Shown here: in pieces, positions 1 to 7,364 of the stretch | Numbering within the stretch: the stretch's first letter is position 1 | Layout of the letters: every line of letters begins with the position of its first letter | Assembly (NCBI GenBank): GCA_947258545.1 | Contig: CAMYJI010000007.1 | Location: forward strand, 1 to 64,000 | Direction of reading: 5' to 3' | Length of the DNA stretch: 64,000 nt | From: an uncultured Ectothiorhodospiraceae bacterium | GTDB lineage: Bacteria; Pseudomonadota; Gammaproteobacteria; UBA9214 | Program-made: the position numbers and the translations under genes | The notes under the pieces: generated by a model | The model's input: only the letters and a program-made list of their open reading frames with translations | Told to the model about the DNA's origin: nothing | Database searches by the model: none

Positions 1-20
1 CGATGAATGAGTTTAACTTG

Positions 21-94
21 AAACGCCGTGGTACGTGCTCCGTATGCCCGGTGTTGTGGGAGGAGAGGCGCCGTGAGGCGTCTCCCTATCCCGA
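21..94 (+). repeat. Structured mobile-element end, copy A (possible group II intron 3' end)
   Basis: The stretch runs from an AAACGCC block through CCGTATGCCCGGTG and a GC-rich stem-loop to CCCGA, directly before TTATAC. A second version of the same layout lies inverted near 1990–2074, with the same flanking blocks but a different stem sequence. Short stem-loops ending in CCCGAY resemble the 3' ends of bacterial group II introns. I see no canonical domain V, so this assignment is tentative. The rest of any intron would lie to the left of the window. Confidence 0.4.
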
Positions 95-116
95 TTATAC
101 GTCACAAAGGAAATAG

Positions 117-335
117 ATGAGTCCGACGATACACAGGGAAGCTGGGTACCGGTTCTTTTTCTTCTCACGGGAAGAATCTCGACCACATGTGTATGTGTAT
201 AGTACTGATGGGGAATCTAAATTCTGGCTTGAGCCTAAGTTGGAGTTGGCGAAAAACTACCGATTGACTAAGATACAGTTAAAGGAAATCGAAAGGATCA
301 TTGAAGGGCATTATGATGAGTTCAAGGCCGCATAG
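117..335 (+). CDS. DUF4160 family protein
   Basis: This 72-residue protein has the hallmarks of the DUF4160 family: an N-terminal PTI(H) segment, an aromatic run with FFFFSREE, an RPHVYVYS strand and a C-terminal IERIIEGHYDEF. DUF4160 proteins commonly occur directly upstream of DUF2442 proteins, as here, and the pair is often proposed to act as a toxin–antitoxin-like unit. No activity can be read from the sequence. The start at 117 is preceded by AAAGGAAA at good spacing and lies only about 20 bases after the TTATAC core, as is usual in integron cassettes. The next gene overlaps its end, which suggests translational coupling. Confidence 0.8.
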   Translation: MSPTIHREAGYRFFFFSREESRPHVYVYSTDGESKFWLEPKLELAKNYRLTKIQLKEIERIIEGHYDEFKAA

Positions 336-576
336 AATAGCCACTTCGAGAATTGAGGTAACAAATATCTCAAGTCATGGCGTATGGCTGCTGGTTGGGG
401 ACAGCGAGCTATTCATGTCTTATGATGACTTCCCTTGGTTCAAGGATGCGCCAGTTGGAAAAGTGTTGAATGTAGAAGAACAAAGTCCAGGGCATTTCTA
501 TTGGCCCGATCTAGACATTGATCTAGGGATAGAGACTATCGAGAATCCTGAGAAATTCCCCCTAAAAGCTAAGTGA
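313..576 (+). CDS. DUF2442 domain protein
   Basis: A protein of about 87 residues of the DUF2442 type: a small beta-rich fold with the segments GVWLLVGDSELFMSYDDFPWF and a C-terminal GHFYWPDLDIDL. ATG codons at 313 and 316 are both possible starts, and the gene overlaps the end of the DUF4160 gene by about 20 bases. DUF2442 proteins are small and of unknown biochemistry, and they are recurrent partners of DUF4160. The gene is followed within 2 bases by an attC-like palindrome, so the two genes could be the contents of one integron cassette. Confidence 0.8.
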   Translation: MMSSRPHRIATSRIEVTNISSHGVWLLVGDSELFMSYDDFPWFKDAPVGKVLNVEEQSPGHFYWPDLDIDLGIETIENPEKFPLKAK

Positions 577-577
577 C

Positions 578-652
578 GTATAACAAGTCACTCCTGCCGA
601 TCGCCTCCGTCGCTTGTGCTCCTCCGGCGACGGCAGAGTTCAGCCGTTATGC
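578..652 (+). other. attC-like integron recombination site
   Basis: The site begins with GTATAAC and ends with GTTATGC, which are complementary core sites (R''/R'). Inside them ACTCCTGCCG (591–600) pairs with CGGCAGAGT (about 631–639), leaving one unpaired C as in the L''/L' arms of attC sites. A further inner hairpin joins CCGTCGC to GCGACGG. The 75-base length, the position immediately after a small gene pair and the short distance to the next start codon all fit a cassette boundary. No integrase gene is present in the window. Confidence 0.65.
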
Positions 653-692
653 AGCGCAACACTAACGGATTATGGAGGTCATTAGAGCTTCA

Positions 693-1979
693 ATGAAAAT
701 CATTTGTTTTCCGCACTTTTTCTATCTTTCAGAGGTCTCACGTTTGATCGAGATTGGTAATGCCCTTCGTAAGCTAGAACAAGAAGTGGTTTTCTTTAGT
801 CATGGTGGTCCATATGAATCGTTTGCGCGAGAGGCGGGGTTTGAGGTTGTCTCGATCTCTCCAACCATGTCTCCGGAACGTGCGAACGAATATATGACAT
901 ACAATCGAGGAGAGGGAAGTAAGTCATTAAGTAGTAGCTTCTTTACCTACGAAGAACTGAAAGCGTATGTGCCAGCAGAAGCCGACACATTACGTCAGGT
1001 AAATGCCGATGCTGTTCTTATCGGATGGAATCTTCCATCTTATTTATCTGTTCAGTTAGCAGGAATTCCGATTATTGTGCAACAACCAGGTCCTTGGACG
1101 GCACCATTTATTGATCGAAAGATGGCGGAGTTCGCACCTGCCGTTGCAGGTGGGAGCATAGTGAGTTTATTTCACTATTTGCCAATGGACAGGTTTGTGA
1201 ATTGGTTGATGCCGCGAGCGCGTCTCTGGATTAAGCCCTTCAACCAACTGGCATTGGAATTGGGCTTACCCCAATACAAAAGCACACTCGATTTCATGGC
1301 GGGGGATCTCACGCTGGTAATGGATACGCCGTCCATTCTCGGAATTAGCCCGGAAGAGCTTGAGGACTATTGCCCCGTCCATCCTGAGTTCTTTCACAAA
1401 CCACCCAAATACAAATACGGTGGACCCTGCTACGCTCGACTTCCCGGTGGAGTGCCTGAGCCGGTGCGGGACCACTTCGACACTCCTCGAACCAAACTGT
1501 ACTGTGCGATGGGTGTGTCAGGCTCACCCAGAATTCTTCGTTCGATAATTGATATTATCCGTGGGCTCGACTTGCGGACTCTGATCGTGACAACGACTAT
1601 TCTAGATGATGATAATATCGGTTCCTCCGATCAGGTACTTTTCAAATCGCATGTACCTGCTCATTTAGTGAATCCGATGGCAGATATCGCGATTACACAC
1701 GGCGGTGCGGGTACTGTGCAGACGGCCATTCATTCAGGCACTCCGTTAGTGGGAATCCCGATGCATCAAGAGCAGGCAGGAAATATTTCTCTCGTCAAAA
1801 AGCAAGGTGCCGGTCTAATGTTGTGGAAACAGGAATTAACCAGAAAACATCTTGCGTCAGCACTGGAGACGCTTGTTACTGATACCCAGTTTCGAGAGAA
1901 CATGAAACGACTAAAGCTGGAACAGGATGAAATTGACGGAGCGTCAAATGCCGCTCAGGAAATAGTCAATTTCCTTTAG
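693..1979 (+). CDS. UGT/MGT-like glycosyltransferase (GT1 family)
   Basis: A 428-residue GT-B fold glycosyltransferase. The N-terminal acceptor domain starts MKIICFPHFFYLSEVSRL, typical of the macrolide/UDP-glucuronosyl transferase group. The C-terminal donor-binding segment HGGAGTVQTAIHSGTPLVGIP followed by HQEQAGN is the family signature. The acceptor cannot be predicted; sterols, carotenoids, macrolides and lipids are all used by relatives. ATG 693 is preferred over 672 because GGAGG lies 13 bases upstream and the protein then begins at the Rossmann strand. Base composition is lower in GC than the housekeeping genes. It begins about 45 bases after the attC-like core and ends just before another GCATAA core, consistent with a cassette. 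Confidence 0.82.
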   Translation: MKIICFPHFFYLSEVSRLIEIGNALRKLEQEVVFFSHGGPYESFAREAGFEVVSISPTMSPERANEYMTYNRGEGSKSLSSSFFTYEELKAYVPAEADTLRQVNADAVLIGWNLPSYLSVQLAGIPIIVQQPGPWTAPFIDRKMAEFAPAVAGGSIVSLFHYLPMDRFVNWLMPRARLWIKPFNQLALELGLPQYKSTLDFMAGDLTLVMDTPSILGISPEELEDYCPVHPEFFHKPPKYKYGGPCYARLPGGVPEPVRDHFDTPRTKLYCAMGVSGSPRILRSIIDIIRGLDLRTLIVTTTILDDDNIGSSDQVLFKSHVPAHLVNPMADIAITHGGAGTVQTAIHSGTPLVGIPMHQEQAGNISLVKKQGAGLMLWKQELTRKHLASALETLVTDTQFRENMKRLKLEQDEIDGASNAAQEIVNFL

Positions 1980-1989
1980 AACAGAGCTG

Positions 1990-2074
1990 CATAATCGGGT
2001 AACCGGGGGTCTCTAACCCCCAGTCACCACACCACCCGGCATGCGGGTCCGCACCGGGCGTTTCGTCAAGCATA
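1990..2074 (-). repeat. Structured mobile-element end, copy B (inverted relative to copy A)
   Basis: Read on the minus strand this is CTTG…AAACGCC…CCGCATGCCGGGTGGTGTGG, then a stem built from GGGGGT and ACCCCC, then ACCCGA followed by TTATGC. The blocks outside the stem match copy A at 21–94, whereas the stem sequence differs but still pairs. It follows the glycosyltransferase gene by about 10 bases and is followed by the left end of the IS66 element. It may be a group II intron 3' end, tentatively. Confidence 0.4.
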
Positions 2075-2173
2075 GTGAAACGCGATCCAACGTAACCGTT
2101 CATTCCAAGACGTCCTTCTCCTGTTTTCGCGCGACAGATAGCGTTGATCCTTCTATTTCACAGGAGATCAACG

Positions 2174-2458
2174 ATGCCAGAAACAACCATCACCACCAAG
2201 CCTCATCACAGCCGTTCAGGCTGGGAACAGTTGATGGCGCAGTACGAAGCCAGCGGACTCAAGCAGCGTGCGTTCTGTGAACAACACGGGTTAGCCTACA
2301 GCACCTTTTGTTACTGGCGCAAACAGCTGCGTCAGTCAGCGTCAATCGAAAATCATTCCGAGCATTTATTCGAGCTGCCGATGCTACCCGTAGATGAACA
2401 TCCTGACTGGCGTATTGAGCTCGATTTGGGGCAAGGTGTTGTTCTTCGTCTGAAGTAG
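2174..2458 (+). CDS. tnpA: IS66 accessory protein TnpA
   Basis: A 94-residue IS66 Orf1-type protein with a predicted helix-turn-helix region around residues 12–45 (WEQLMAQYEASGLKQRAFCE, then YSTFCYWRKQL) typical of the DNA-binding accessory protein. ATG 2174 has AGGAGA eight bases upstream. It is the first gene of the element and is followed by tnpB five bases downstream. In IS66 all three tnp genes are needed for transposition, and here only the first two are whole. Confidence 0.85.
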   Translation: MPETTITTKPHHSRSGWEQLMAQYEASGLKQRAFCEQHGLAYSTFCYWRKQLRQSASIENHSEHLFELPMLPVDEHPDWRIELDLGQGVVLRLK

Positions 2459-2463
2459 CACAG

Positions 2464-2820
2464 ATGTTTTTCACAGAAGCCCAGGTCCGGATGTGGCTGT
2501 ATACACAACCCACCGATATGCGGAAGTCCTACGACGGCCTGTCAGCGCTGGTCAAAAATACGTTGCATGAAGATCCCACAAGCGGTCATTTATTTGTATT
2601 CATCAATCGCAAACGCACACAGATGAAGGTCCTGTATTTTGACCGTTCCGGTTACTGTGTCTGGTCGAAGCGTCTGGAGCAGGGTCGGTTCCAGTATCGC
2701 TCGGGTGGCGCTGACAAAGTCACACTGGAGTGGACACAACTGAAGCTGATACTGGAAGGTATTGAGCTGAAGAATACGCGACGATACAAGCGTTTTCAGT
2801 GTCCTGACCGGGCTCACTAA
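2464..2820 (+). CDS. tnpB: IS66 accessory protein TnpB
   Basis: A 118-residue protein with the IS66 Orf2 signature: PTDMRKSYDGLSALV near residue 17, GHLFVFINRKRTQMKVLYFD near 42 and GYCVWSKRLEQGRF near 63. Its length matches the family. The role is accessory to the TnpC transposase, with an unknown mechanism. It appears intact, unlike the following tnpC. Confidence 0.92.
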   Translation: MFFTEAQVRMWLYTQPTDMRKSYDGLSALVKNTLHEDPTSGHLFVFINRKRTQMKVLYFDRSGYCVWSKRLEQGRFQYRSGGADKVTLEWTQLKLILEGIELKNTRRYKRFQCPDRAH

Positions 2821-2829
2821 GGTATAATT

Positions 2830-3096
2830 ATGTCATATGAGTTCAGTGCAAACAGTGGGTGGAAAAACTGGCTATTTTGCTGGACCGAACTGGGTGCGAC
2901 TCAGGTCGGTATCATCCAGAGTCTGTTGGTGACCTGCAAGTTGCACGGAATCAATCCTCACACGTATCTGGTAGATGTCCTGCAACGCATTAGCCAGCAT
3001 CCAGCCCGCCGGGTCATTGAACTGACACCGCGCATCTGGAAAGAGAAGTTCGCTGACAATTCCTTGTGCTCAGACCTGGATCGTCGTGCCCGTTGA
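2830..3096 (+). pseudogene. tnpC: IS66 transposase TnpC, C-terminal remnant
   Basis: Only about 80 C-terminal residues of the roughly 500-residue TnpC remain: NWLFCWTELGA, IIQSLLVTCKLHGINPHTYL, LTPRIWKEKFADN and SDLD, which match the end of IS66 transposases. The first ten residues (MSYEFSANSG) do not look like a TnpC start, so the deletion junction is near 2850. The catalytic DDE domain is gone. The reading frame remains open and overlaps the passenger gene by 11 bases. Confidence 0.85.
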
Positions 3097-3502
3097 TATC
3101 GACAAGATGACATGCGATGAGTTGGTGGCGCTCAACCACCGCATCGTAGAACGTCTAAAGTTCCTGGACTCGTTGCAGGCACACAAGGACATGATGGCCT
3201 TTAACATCGGAGCCCGCGTGAGCTTTGACTCAGGTCAGGGTGGACGCTTGCTGGGAACTTTGCTCAAGTTCAACCGCAAGACAGTCACGGTCGTGACCGA
3301 CAATGGACAAAAGTGGAATATCTCCCCACACCTGCTATCACCGGTTAAAGATGCCCAGCCAACGCAATCGTTTGTCTATGCGAATGAGAAACAGCTTGAG
3401 TGGCTACAGGGAAATCCAGCTAACAGACTGAAACATGATCAGACAAGGACGTCTTGGAATGATCGGTTACGTTGCAGGAGTCTGCTTTTTAGTAGTGTAT
3501 AA
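3086..3502 (+). CDS. IS66-associated passenger protein, unknown function
   Basis: A 138-residue protein with a GTG start inside the end of the tnpC remnant. An N-terminal helical region (MTCDELVALNHRIVERLKFLD) is followed by a beta-rich, KOW/SH3-like segment (residues about 44–85, including TVVTDNGQKWNISPHLLSP). I recognise no catalytic motif. The last roughly 20 residues are translated from the IS right inverted repeat, so the natural protein may have ended earlier or the tail is fortuitous. Its placement between tnpC and the right end indicates a passenger carried by this IS lineage. Confidence 0.6.
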   Translation: MPVDIDKMTCDELVALNHRIVERLKFLDSLQAHKDMMAFNIGARVSFDSGQGGRLLGTLLKFNRKTVTVVTDNGQKWNISPHLLSPVKDAQPTQSFVYANEKQLEWLQGNPANRLKHDQTRTSWNDRLRCRSLLFSSV

Positions 3503-3545
3503 AACGGCCTGGCGTTGCCTGCCAGTCTGCTCCAGGCTGCGACAA

Positions 3546-4385
3546 TCAGTGCAACCGGTCTTTTCCGGACAGGAAACGTTCCCGTTCCTGTTCCGTCGGG
3601 ATCTCCTCGGCAAGCAGTTGGTAGAGCTGGTCGACGCTGCTGCTTTTATGCATGGCGCGCTTCACCAGAATGCGTGCCATGGGTCCGATGATCAGGGCTA
3701 ACTGATCCTGGACGATATGCAATATCCGCTCATCCAGATTGTCGACGTCCTGTGGTACCACAGTACCATCGCCGATGAACTCTTCATTGCGGGCTTTGGC
3801 ATCGATTTGCTCACTATCCTGGTCTGCCAGGACCTCATAAACGTCATATTGGCGCACATGCTTGTCATTATGTACGCCGATGTAGGCAAACATTTTCGGA
3901 TTGTCCTCCGACAGGCAGCTGACCACATCATAGTAGGTGCGTGATACCAGTAGTTGGTTAGGCCGGGCGAAGCTCATGATCCGTTGAGCGGCATTTATCC
4001 CGTCACCTATAGTGTTACGCTGGCCGTTGATGTCTTCAATAATCTTGACCGGACCAAGGTTTATGCCCATGCGCACGGTATAGCAGGTATCGCAAATTGC
4101 ATTAACATCAACAAAGGCATCGCGCAGGCCAACGGCAACATAGAGAACATCTTCGGGAGCGCCCAGGTAACATAAGGCAAGGCCGTCCCCCGTATCGAGC
4201 TTGATGCAATCCTCGTTAGGAAGGCTCCGCAGCGCATCGCTTACCAGAGTGCTGAAACTCTGCTTGACCATCATCTGCTGATCCACTGAATGCGTGGAGT
4301 AGTCGACGATATCCATAAACAGTACCGAGCACAGCCAGGTGCGATTGTTGCGTTGCATACCCGTGTTCCGCTGCTCATCAGACAT
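3546..4385 (-). CDS. Class III adenylate/guanylate cyclase
   Basis: A 279-residue soluble cyclase that would make cAMP (or cGMP) from the triphosphate. FMDIVDYS at residues 23–30 supplies metal-binding aspartates, KLDTGDGLAL at 62–71 holds the substrate lysine and second metal aspartate, and TIGDGINAAQRI carries the Asn…Arg transition-state pair, so it looks catalytically competent. No membrane or sensor domain is present in the protein. It follows the haem/HAMP membrane protein by only three bases, which argues that the neighbour supplies the signal. The C-terminal 70 residues are a family-unassigned helical tail. Confidence 0.9.
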   Translation of the reverse strand: MSDEQRNTGMQRNNRTWLCSVLFMDIVDYSTHSVDQQMMVKQSFSTLVSDALRSLPNEDCIKLDTGDGLALCYLGAPEDVLYVAVGLRDAFVDVNAICDTCYTVRMGINLGPVKIIEDINGQRNTIGDGINAAQRIMSFARPNQLLVSRTYYDVVSCLSEDNPKMFAYIGVHNDKHVRQYDVYEVLADQDSEQIDAKARNEEFIGDGTVVPQDVDNLDERILHIVQDQLALIIGPMARILVKRAMHKSSSVDQLYQLLAEEIPTEQERERFLSGKDRLH

Positions 4386-4388
4386 GTC

Positions 4389-5261
4389 TCATTCACCCAG
4401 GATCTTCATTGCCTTTTCCAGGCTGCGGCGCATGCGGTTGAAAGAGCGACTCAAATCTGCAATCTCGTCCTTGCCATTCACAATGAATTCCGGCACCTCC
4501 ATGTGTCCGGTGCTGATGTCGTCCGCAGCATGCGCCATTTCCCTGACCCGTTTCACAACAATATTGCTGAGCATAATGTTTATCACGATAAATATCACCA
4601 CGAATATCGCGATCAACGAAGCCATGAAAATCACGAATTCCTCCTGAGCTTTCGCCAGTGGTACCGACAGCGGAACGCTGACGACTTGGCTGCCAACGAC
4701 TTCATCCAGCTGCCAGCCGAAACCGTTTGAGGAGCCATACAAATCGATCATTGTTTCGGGTGCGGCATCTACGGTGCTGTGACATGTCAGGCAGTTCTTG
4801 TTGGCAATCTTTATCGGCCGTGCATAGTAGAGCGACTTACCCAGCGGGGTGTCACGCTCGCCACTGAGTTCCTTGGTCTCGGGATCGTTCCTGAATATCT
4901 GGATGATATCGGTCTCCCAGTCGGTGGCGCTGTCGACGGGATTGGTGGGGTTGAGCGCCGCTTCCTTGTAGGTATATTCAGGATACTTCTCCCTGACGGC
5001 CTTGAAATTTTGTGTGGCGGCGTAGGATGGGACCGACTGAGGAAGGAATTCACGTTTCATCTGCAGTGTCAGCAACGGCCTGATCTCATTGACCGTGTAA
5101 CCGCGAATCGCCATGGCCGCTTCCATCATCATGCCGGCATGGGTGAGAACTTCCTCACGGGCATGCTTGTGCAGCACCGTATAGGAGATGTAACCCGCGA
5201 CCGCAAGTCCGAGTGAAAACACGGAGAACAGAACGAGGTTGAACTTGGTGGTCAGTCGCAT
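4389..5261 (-). CDS. Membrane haem-c sensor: DUF3365 (Tll0287-like) domain plus HAMP
   Basis: The 290-residue protein has an N-terminal transmembrane helix (about residues 8–30), a periplasmic DUF3365 domain with one haem-c site CLTCH, a second transmembrane helix and a cytoplasmic HAMP segment (EMAHAADDISTGHMEVPEF…DEIADLSRSFNRM). This is the layout of a periplasmic redox or gas sensor that signals inward. ATG 5261 is chosen over an upstream frame start at 5315 because a GGGGGG ribosome-binding run precedes it and the signal anchor then sits at the N-terminus. There is no output domain beyond HAMP, and the cyclase gene begins three bases after its stop. Confidence 0.85.
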   Translation of the reverse strand: MRLTTKFNLVLFSVFSLGLAVAGYISYTVLHKHAREEVLTHAGMMMEAAMAIRGYTVNEIRPLLTLQMKREFLPQSVPSYAATQNFKAVREKYPEYTYKEAALNPTNPVDSATDWETDIIQIFRNDPETKELSGERDTPLGKSLYYARPIKIANKNCLTCHSTVDAAPETMIDLYGSSNGFGWQLDEVVGSQVVSVPLSVPLAKAQEEFVIFMASLIAIFVVIFIVINIMLSNIVVKRVREMAHAADDISTGHMEVPEFIVNGKDEIADLSRSFNRMRRSLEKAMKILGE

Positions 5262-5290
5262 CGCTACCCCCCCAGGCTGCGAATTATTGT

Positions 5291-5746
5291 TTATGATGGT
5301 GTCTTGCTGCGGCATGCCTTGTAGGTATTGTGCGCCCGGGTAAAGCCCATCAGGCTGAAACGGGCCTCGTAGCGCTGCGTCGCTGGGTAACTGGGCCAGA
5401 AACGCAGGTATACTGTCACCGAGTGGCCACGAATAAACTGTTCGAGCAAGCCTTCAGTGTTGGAGCTGAACAGCACATGCGTCTCATCGACCACGGCATC
5501 AGCCGGTATGAAATCCTTGCCATCCACCGCCAGCCCGACGTCACTGAAACTAAGGTCGATGTTGGATTCCGTCTTTACACGTATCTCGCCGTCGGCCACA
5601 CTGAGCCGCAGCCGGGTATCCTGGTAACCGTCAAAGAGGCTTATCTCCCACGTTTCCAGGGCGCATCCCGTTATACCCGGGGCCGTGTCTCCGGCAGACC
5701 ACTTGGCATTTGCTGCAAGCGAAGCGATACATAGCGCTGTAAACAT
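5291..5746 (-). CDS. Secreted protein of unknown function, first gene of sensor–cyclase operon
   Basis: About 150 residues with a signal peptide (MFTALCIASLAANA, likely cleaved before KWSAG), then a beta-rich periplasmic domain containing three cysteines. I recognise no family. The start is uncertain: ATG 5746 gives a compact signal peptide, while GTG 5782 and TTG 5791/5809 further up are nearer a GGAGG-like sequence. It ends 29 bases before the haem sensor gene on the same strand, so it is probably co-transcribed and may be a periplasmic partner of the sensor. Confidence 0.65.
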   Translation of the reverse strand: MFTALCIASLAANAKWSAGDTAPGITGCALETWEISLFDGYQDTRLRLSVADGEIRVKTESNIDLSFSDVGLAVDGKDFIPADAVVDETHVLFSSNTEGLLEQFIRGHSVTVYLRFWPSYPATQRYEARFSLMGFTRAHNTYKACRSKTPS

Positions 5747-5809
5747 GAGCACCCGGTGCCACACGGTATCCAGAGAAAACACTCCCGACAAATTCCTGCC
5801 TCCTGCCAA

Positions 5810-6328
5810 AGCGGCATCACCTTGTCACCAACTGCAGCCTTTCTTCGTCAAATTCTAGCACACAGGACTAATTTAGCACGCCATAAAAATCCCGAACCCC
5901 GATGCAGTGTCCTGATTGATTGGATATTTTTACGCCATGCCGGGGGGCACACCAAGGGAACGGCTGTGTCATGGAGTGTAAAATTATCCGCACCTGGTAA
6001 ATAATCGGAATCAGGGCACAACTACCTCTTCTGGCATCCTTGCAAAGTACCCATGTCTGATCGTGGCAGCCATTCAAATACAAGCTATTGATTTAAATGT
6101 AGAATTACTTCTTATCTTGGCGAATCAATAAGAAATGTTTTTTATATCATTCAGACAGACAACTTTATAGTCAGGCGCTAATGCTGTTGCCATGGTATTT
6201 AAATACAACTATTACAGTAGTGTCATTCATTAGACCCATTGAGTGGGATATATCACCAAGGCGCCTAATCAATCGTTCGAGTGCGCCCTAAACATTTCCT
6301 GATAATGTTCCGAGCACTGCGTATTGCG
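5810..6328. other. Intergenic region, AT-rich, between divergent genes
   Basis: About 520 bases between the minus-strand sensor operon and the plus-strand accessory genes. It must hold promoters for both sides. TAGAAT (minus strand, 5852–5857) is a possible -10 box without a clear -35. An inverted repeat TTCTTAT…ATAAGAA (6109–6134) followed by TTTTTT could be an operator or a weak terminator. I see no conserved gene in it. Confidence 0.5.
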
Positions 6329-6802
6329 ATGAACCAGTCAAAAATAATGAATGTGCCGGCGGTGGGTCTTCTCGCTCTGTCTGTGCTCAATACAGTAGAT
6401 GCCGGCGATGTAAAAATCCTTGCCGCGGATTTTCAGAGCAGTGGCAGCAACCGCTGGTCGGTGAGCGTGACCCTGAGGCATGAAGACACAGGTTGGGACC
6501 ACTACGCGGATAACTGGCGAGTAGTGGATGGCAAGGGTAATGTGCTCGGCGACCGGGTGCTCCACCATCCCCATGTAGATGAACAGCCCTTTACCCGTGG
6601 GTTGGGTAGCGTGGAGGTACCGGAAGGTATCACGAGCCTTTACATTGAAGCCCACGACAAGGTGCATGGCTGGACGCCCAACAGGCTGACTGTGGATCTT
6701 GGCAAAGCCGGTAGCGGGCATATACGATTCGAGGCGGAGCAGGGTTTTGTGGCATTAGCAATCCATCCAGGGGGCGCCGCAGACGCGGCTTGCCTGAGGT
6801 AA
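6329..6802 (+). CDS. Exported protein of unknown function
   Basis: About 157 residues with a signal peptide (starting MNQSKIMNVPAVGLLALS and ending near VDA|GDVK). The mature part contains a well-defined block, WSVSVTLRHEDTGWDHYADN, then HPHVDEQPFTRGL and EAHDKVHGW, which I believe is conserved among small proteobacterial periplasmic proteins of unknown role. An alternative start at 6281 adds 16 residues before the signal peptide. The last 25 residues look unrelated to the compact domain and may reflect decay at the 3' end. Confidence 0.7.
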   Translation: MNQSKIMNVPAVGLLALSVLNTVDAGDVKILAADFQSSGSNRWSVSVTLRHEDTGWDHYADNWRVVDGKGNVLGDRVLHHPHVDEQPFTRGLGSVEVPEGITSLYIEAHDKVHGWTPNRLTVDLGKAGSGHIRFEAEQGFVALAIHPGGAADAACLR

Positions 6803-6834
6803 TTGTTAATAGTCAATTTGATACGGGATACTAA

Positions 6835-7284
6835 ATGGACGTCTTTGCTATCAGCCCAGCATCACCCAGGCCTTTGTGGTTCCTCGCCATAATATGTGTG
6901 CTATTGGCGGTTATCCTGATGGCATTGCTGTATACCGCATATTCCTCTCGAAATTCCCGAGTTGAGATAGAAGCTGACCGGATCAAGCTCGTCGGCGATT
7001 TTTGGGGCCGCGAAATTCCGTTTAGCCTGCTGAATATCCCTGGTGCGCGTATTTTGGATCTCAATGAAAACCCGGAGTACTCTCCCAAGCGCCGTACATT
7101 TGGGACGGGATTGCCTGGATATGCCTCGGGCTGGTTTCGCCTGTATAACGGGGAGAAGGCACTCGTCTATCTTACTCGGCGTCGTGACGTTATATATGTG
7201 CCCACGTCTGACGGTTACTCGCTACTGCTTAGCGTCGAGGAAACAAAAAGGTTTATTGAAACGCTGCAGCAATTTAACCATTAG
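6835..7284 (+). CDS. Membrane-anchored PH-like domain protein
   Basis: 149 residues. One transmembrane helix at about residues 14–36 is followed by a beta-rich domain (EIEADRIKLVGDFWGREIP…YLTRRRDVIYVPTSDG) that resembles bacterial pleckstrin-homology domains of the PH_10 type, ending in an amphipathic helix (VEETKRFIETLQQF). Such domains bind partners or membranes in poorly known ways. It stands in a row of small plus-strand genes of unrelated function. Confidence 0.68.
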   Translation: MDVFAISPASPRPLWFLAIICVLLAVILMALLYTAYSSRNSRVEIEADRIKLVGDFWGREIPFSLLNIPGARILDLNENPEYSPKRRTFGTGLPGYASGWFRLYNGEKALVYLTRRRDVIYVPTSDGYSLLLSVEETKRFIETLQQFNH

Positions 7285-7364
7285 GCAGGAGGATCAGTGC
7301 TGCCTGACTTTGTTCCCAGCCGAGCGTATTCTCCAGCGGCTGAGCCAGGTTGTTAGTTGATACA

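Larger units (their letters stand above)
2092..3470 (+). mobile_element. IS66-family insertion sequence, internally deleted
   Basis: The ends are imperfect inverted repeats: GTAACCGTTCATTCCAAGAC at 2092–2111 and its near-perfect complement ending at 3470, with matching bases continuing for about 30 positions. IS66 elements characteristically begin GTAA. Inside are tnpA-like and tnpB genes, only the last quarter of the tnpC transposase, and a small passenger gene. No 8-base target duplication is visible (GATCCAAC left, GTTGCAGG right), so the flanks have been rearranged or are old. Without an intact tnpC the element should not move by itself. Confidence 0.85.

Noticed and set aside
2081-3481. 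Target-site duplication of the IS66 element
   Set aside because: The eight bases outside the left end (GATCCAAC) and the right end (GTTGCAGG) do not match, whichever of two possible ends is used.
7273-7355. Possible attC between the PH-like and zinc-ribbon genes (ATTTAAC … GTTAGTT)
   Set aside because: The inner arms do not pair and the only hairpin is off-centre, so it lacks the attC structure.
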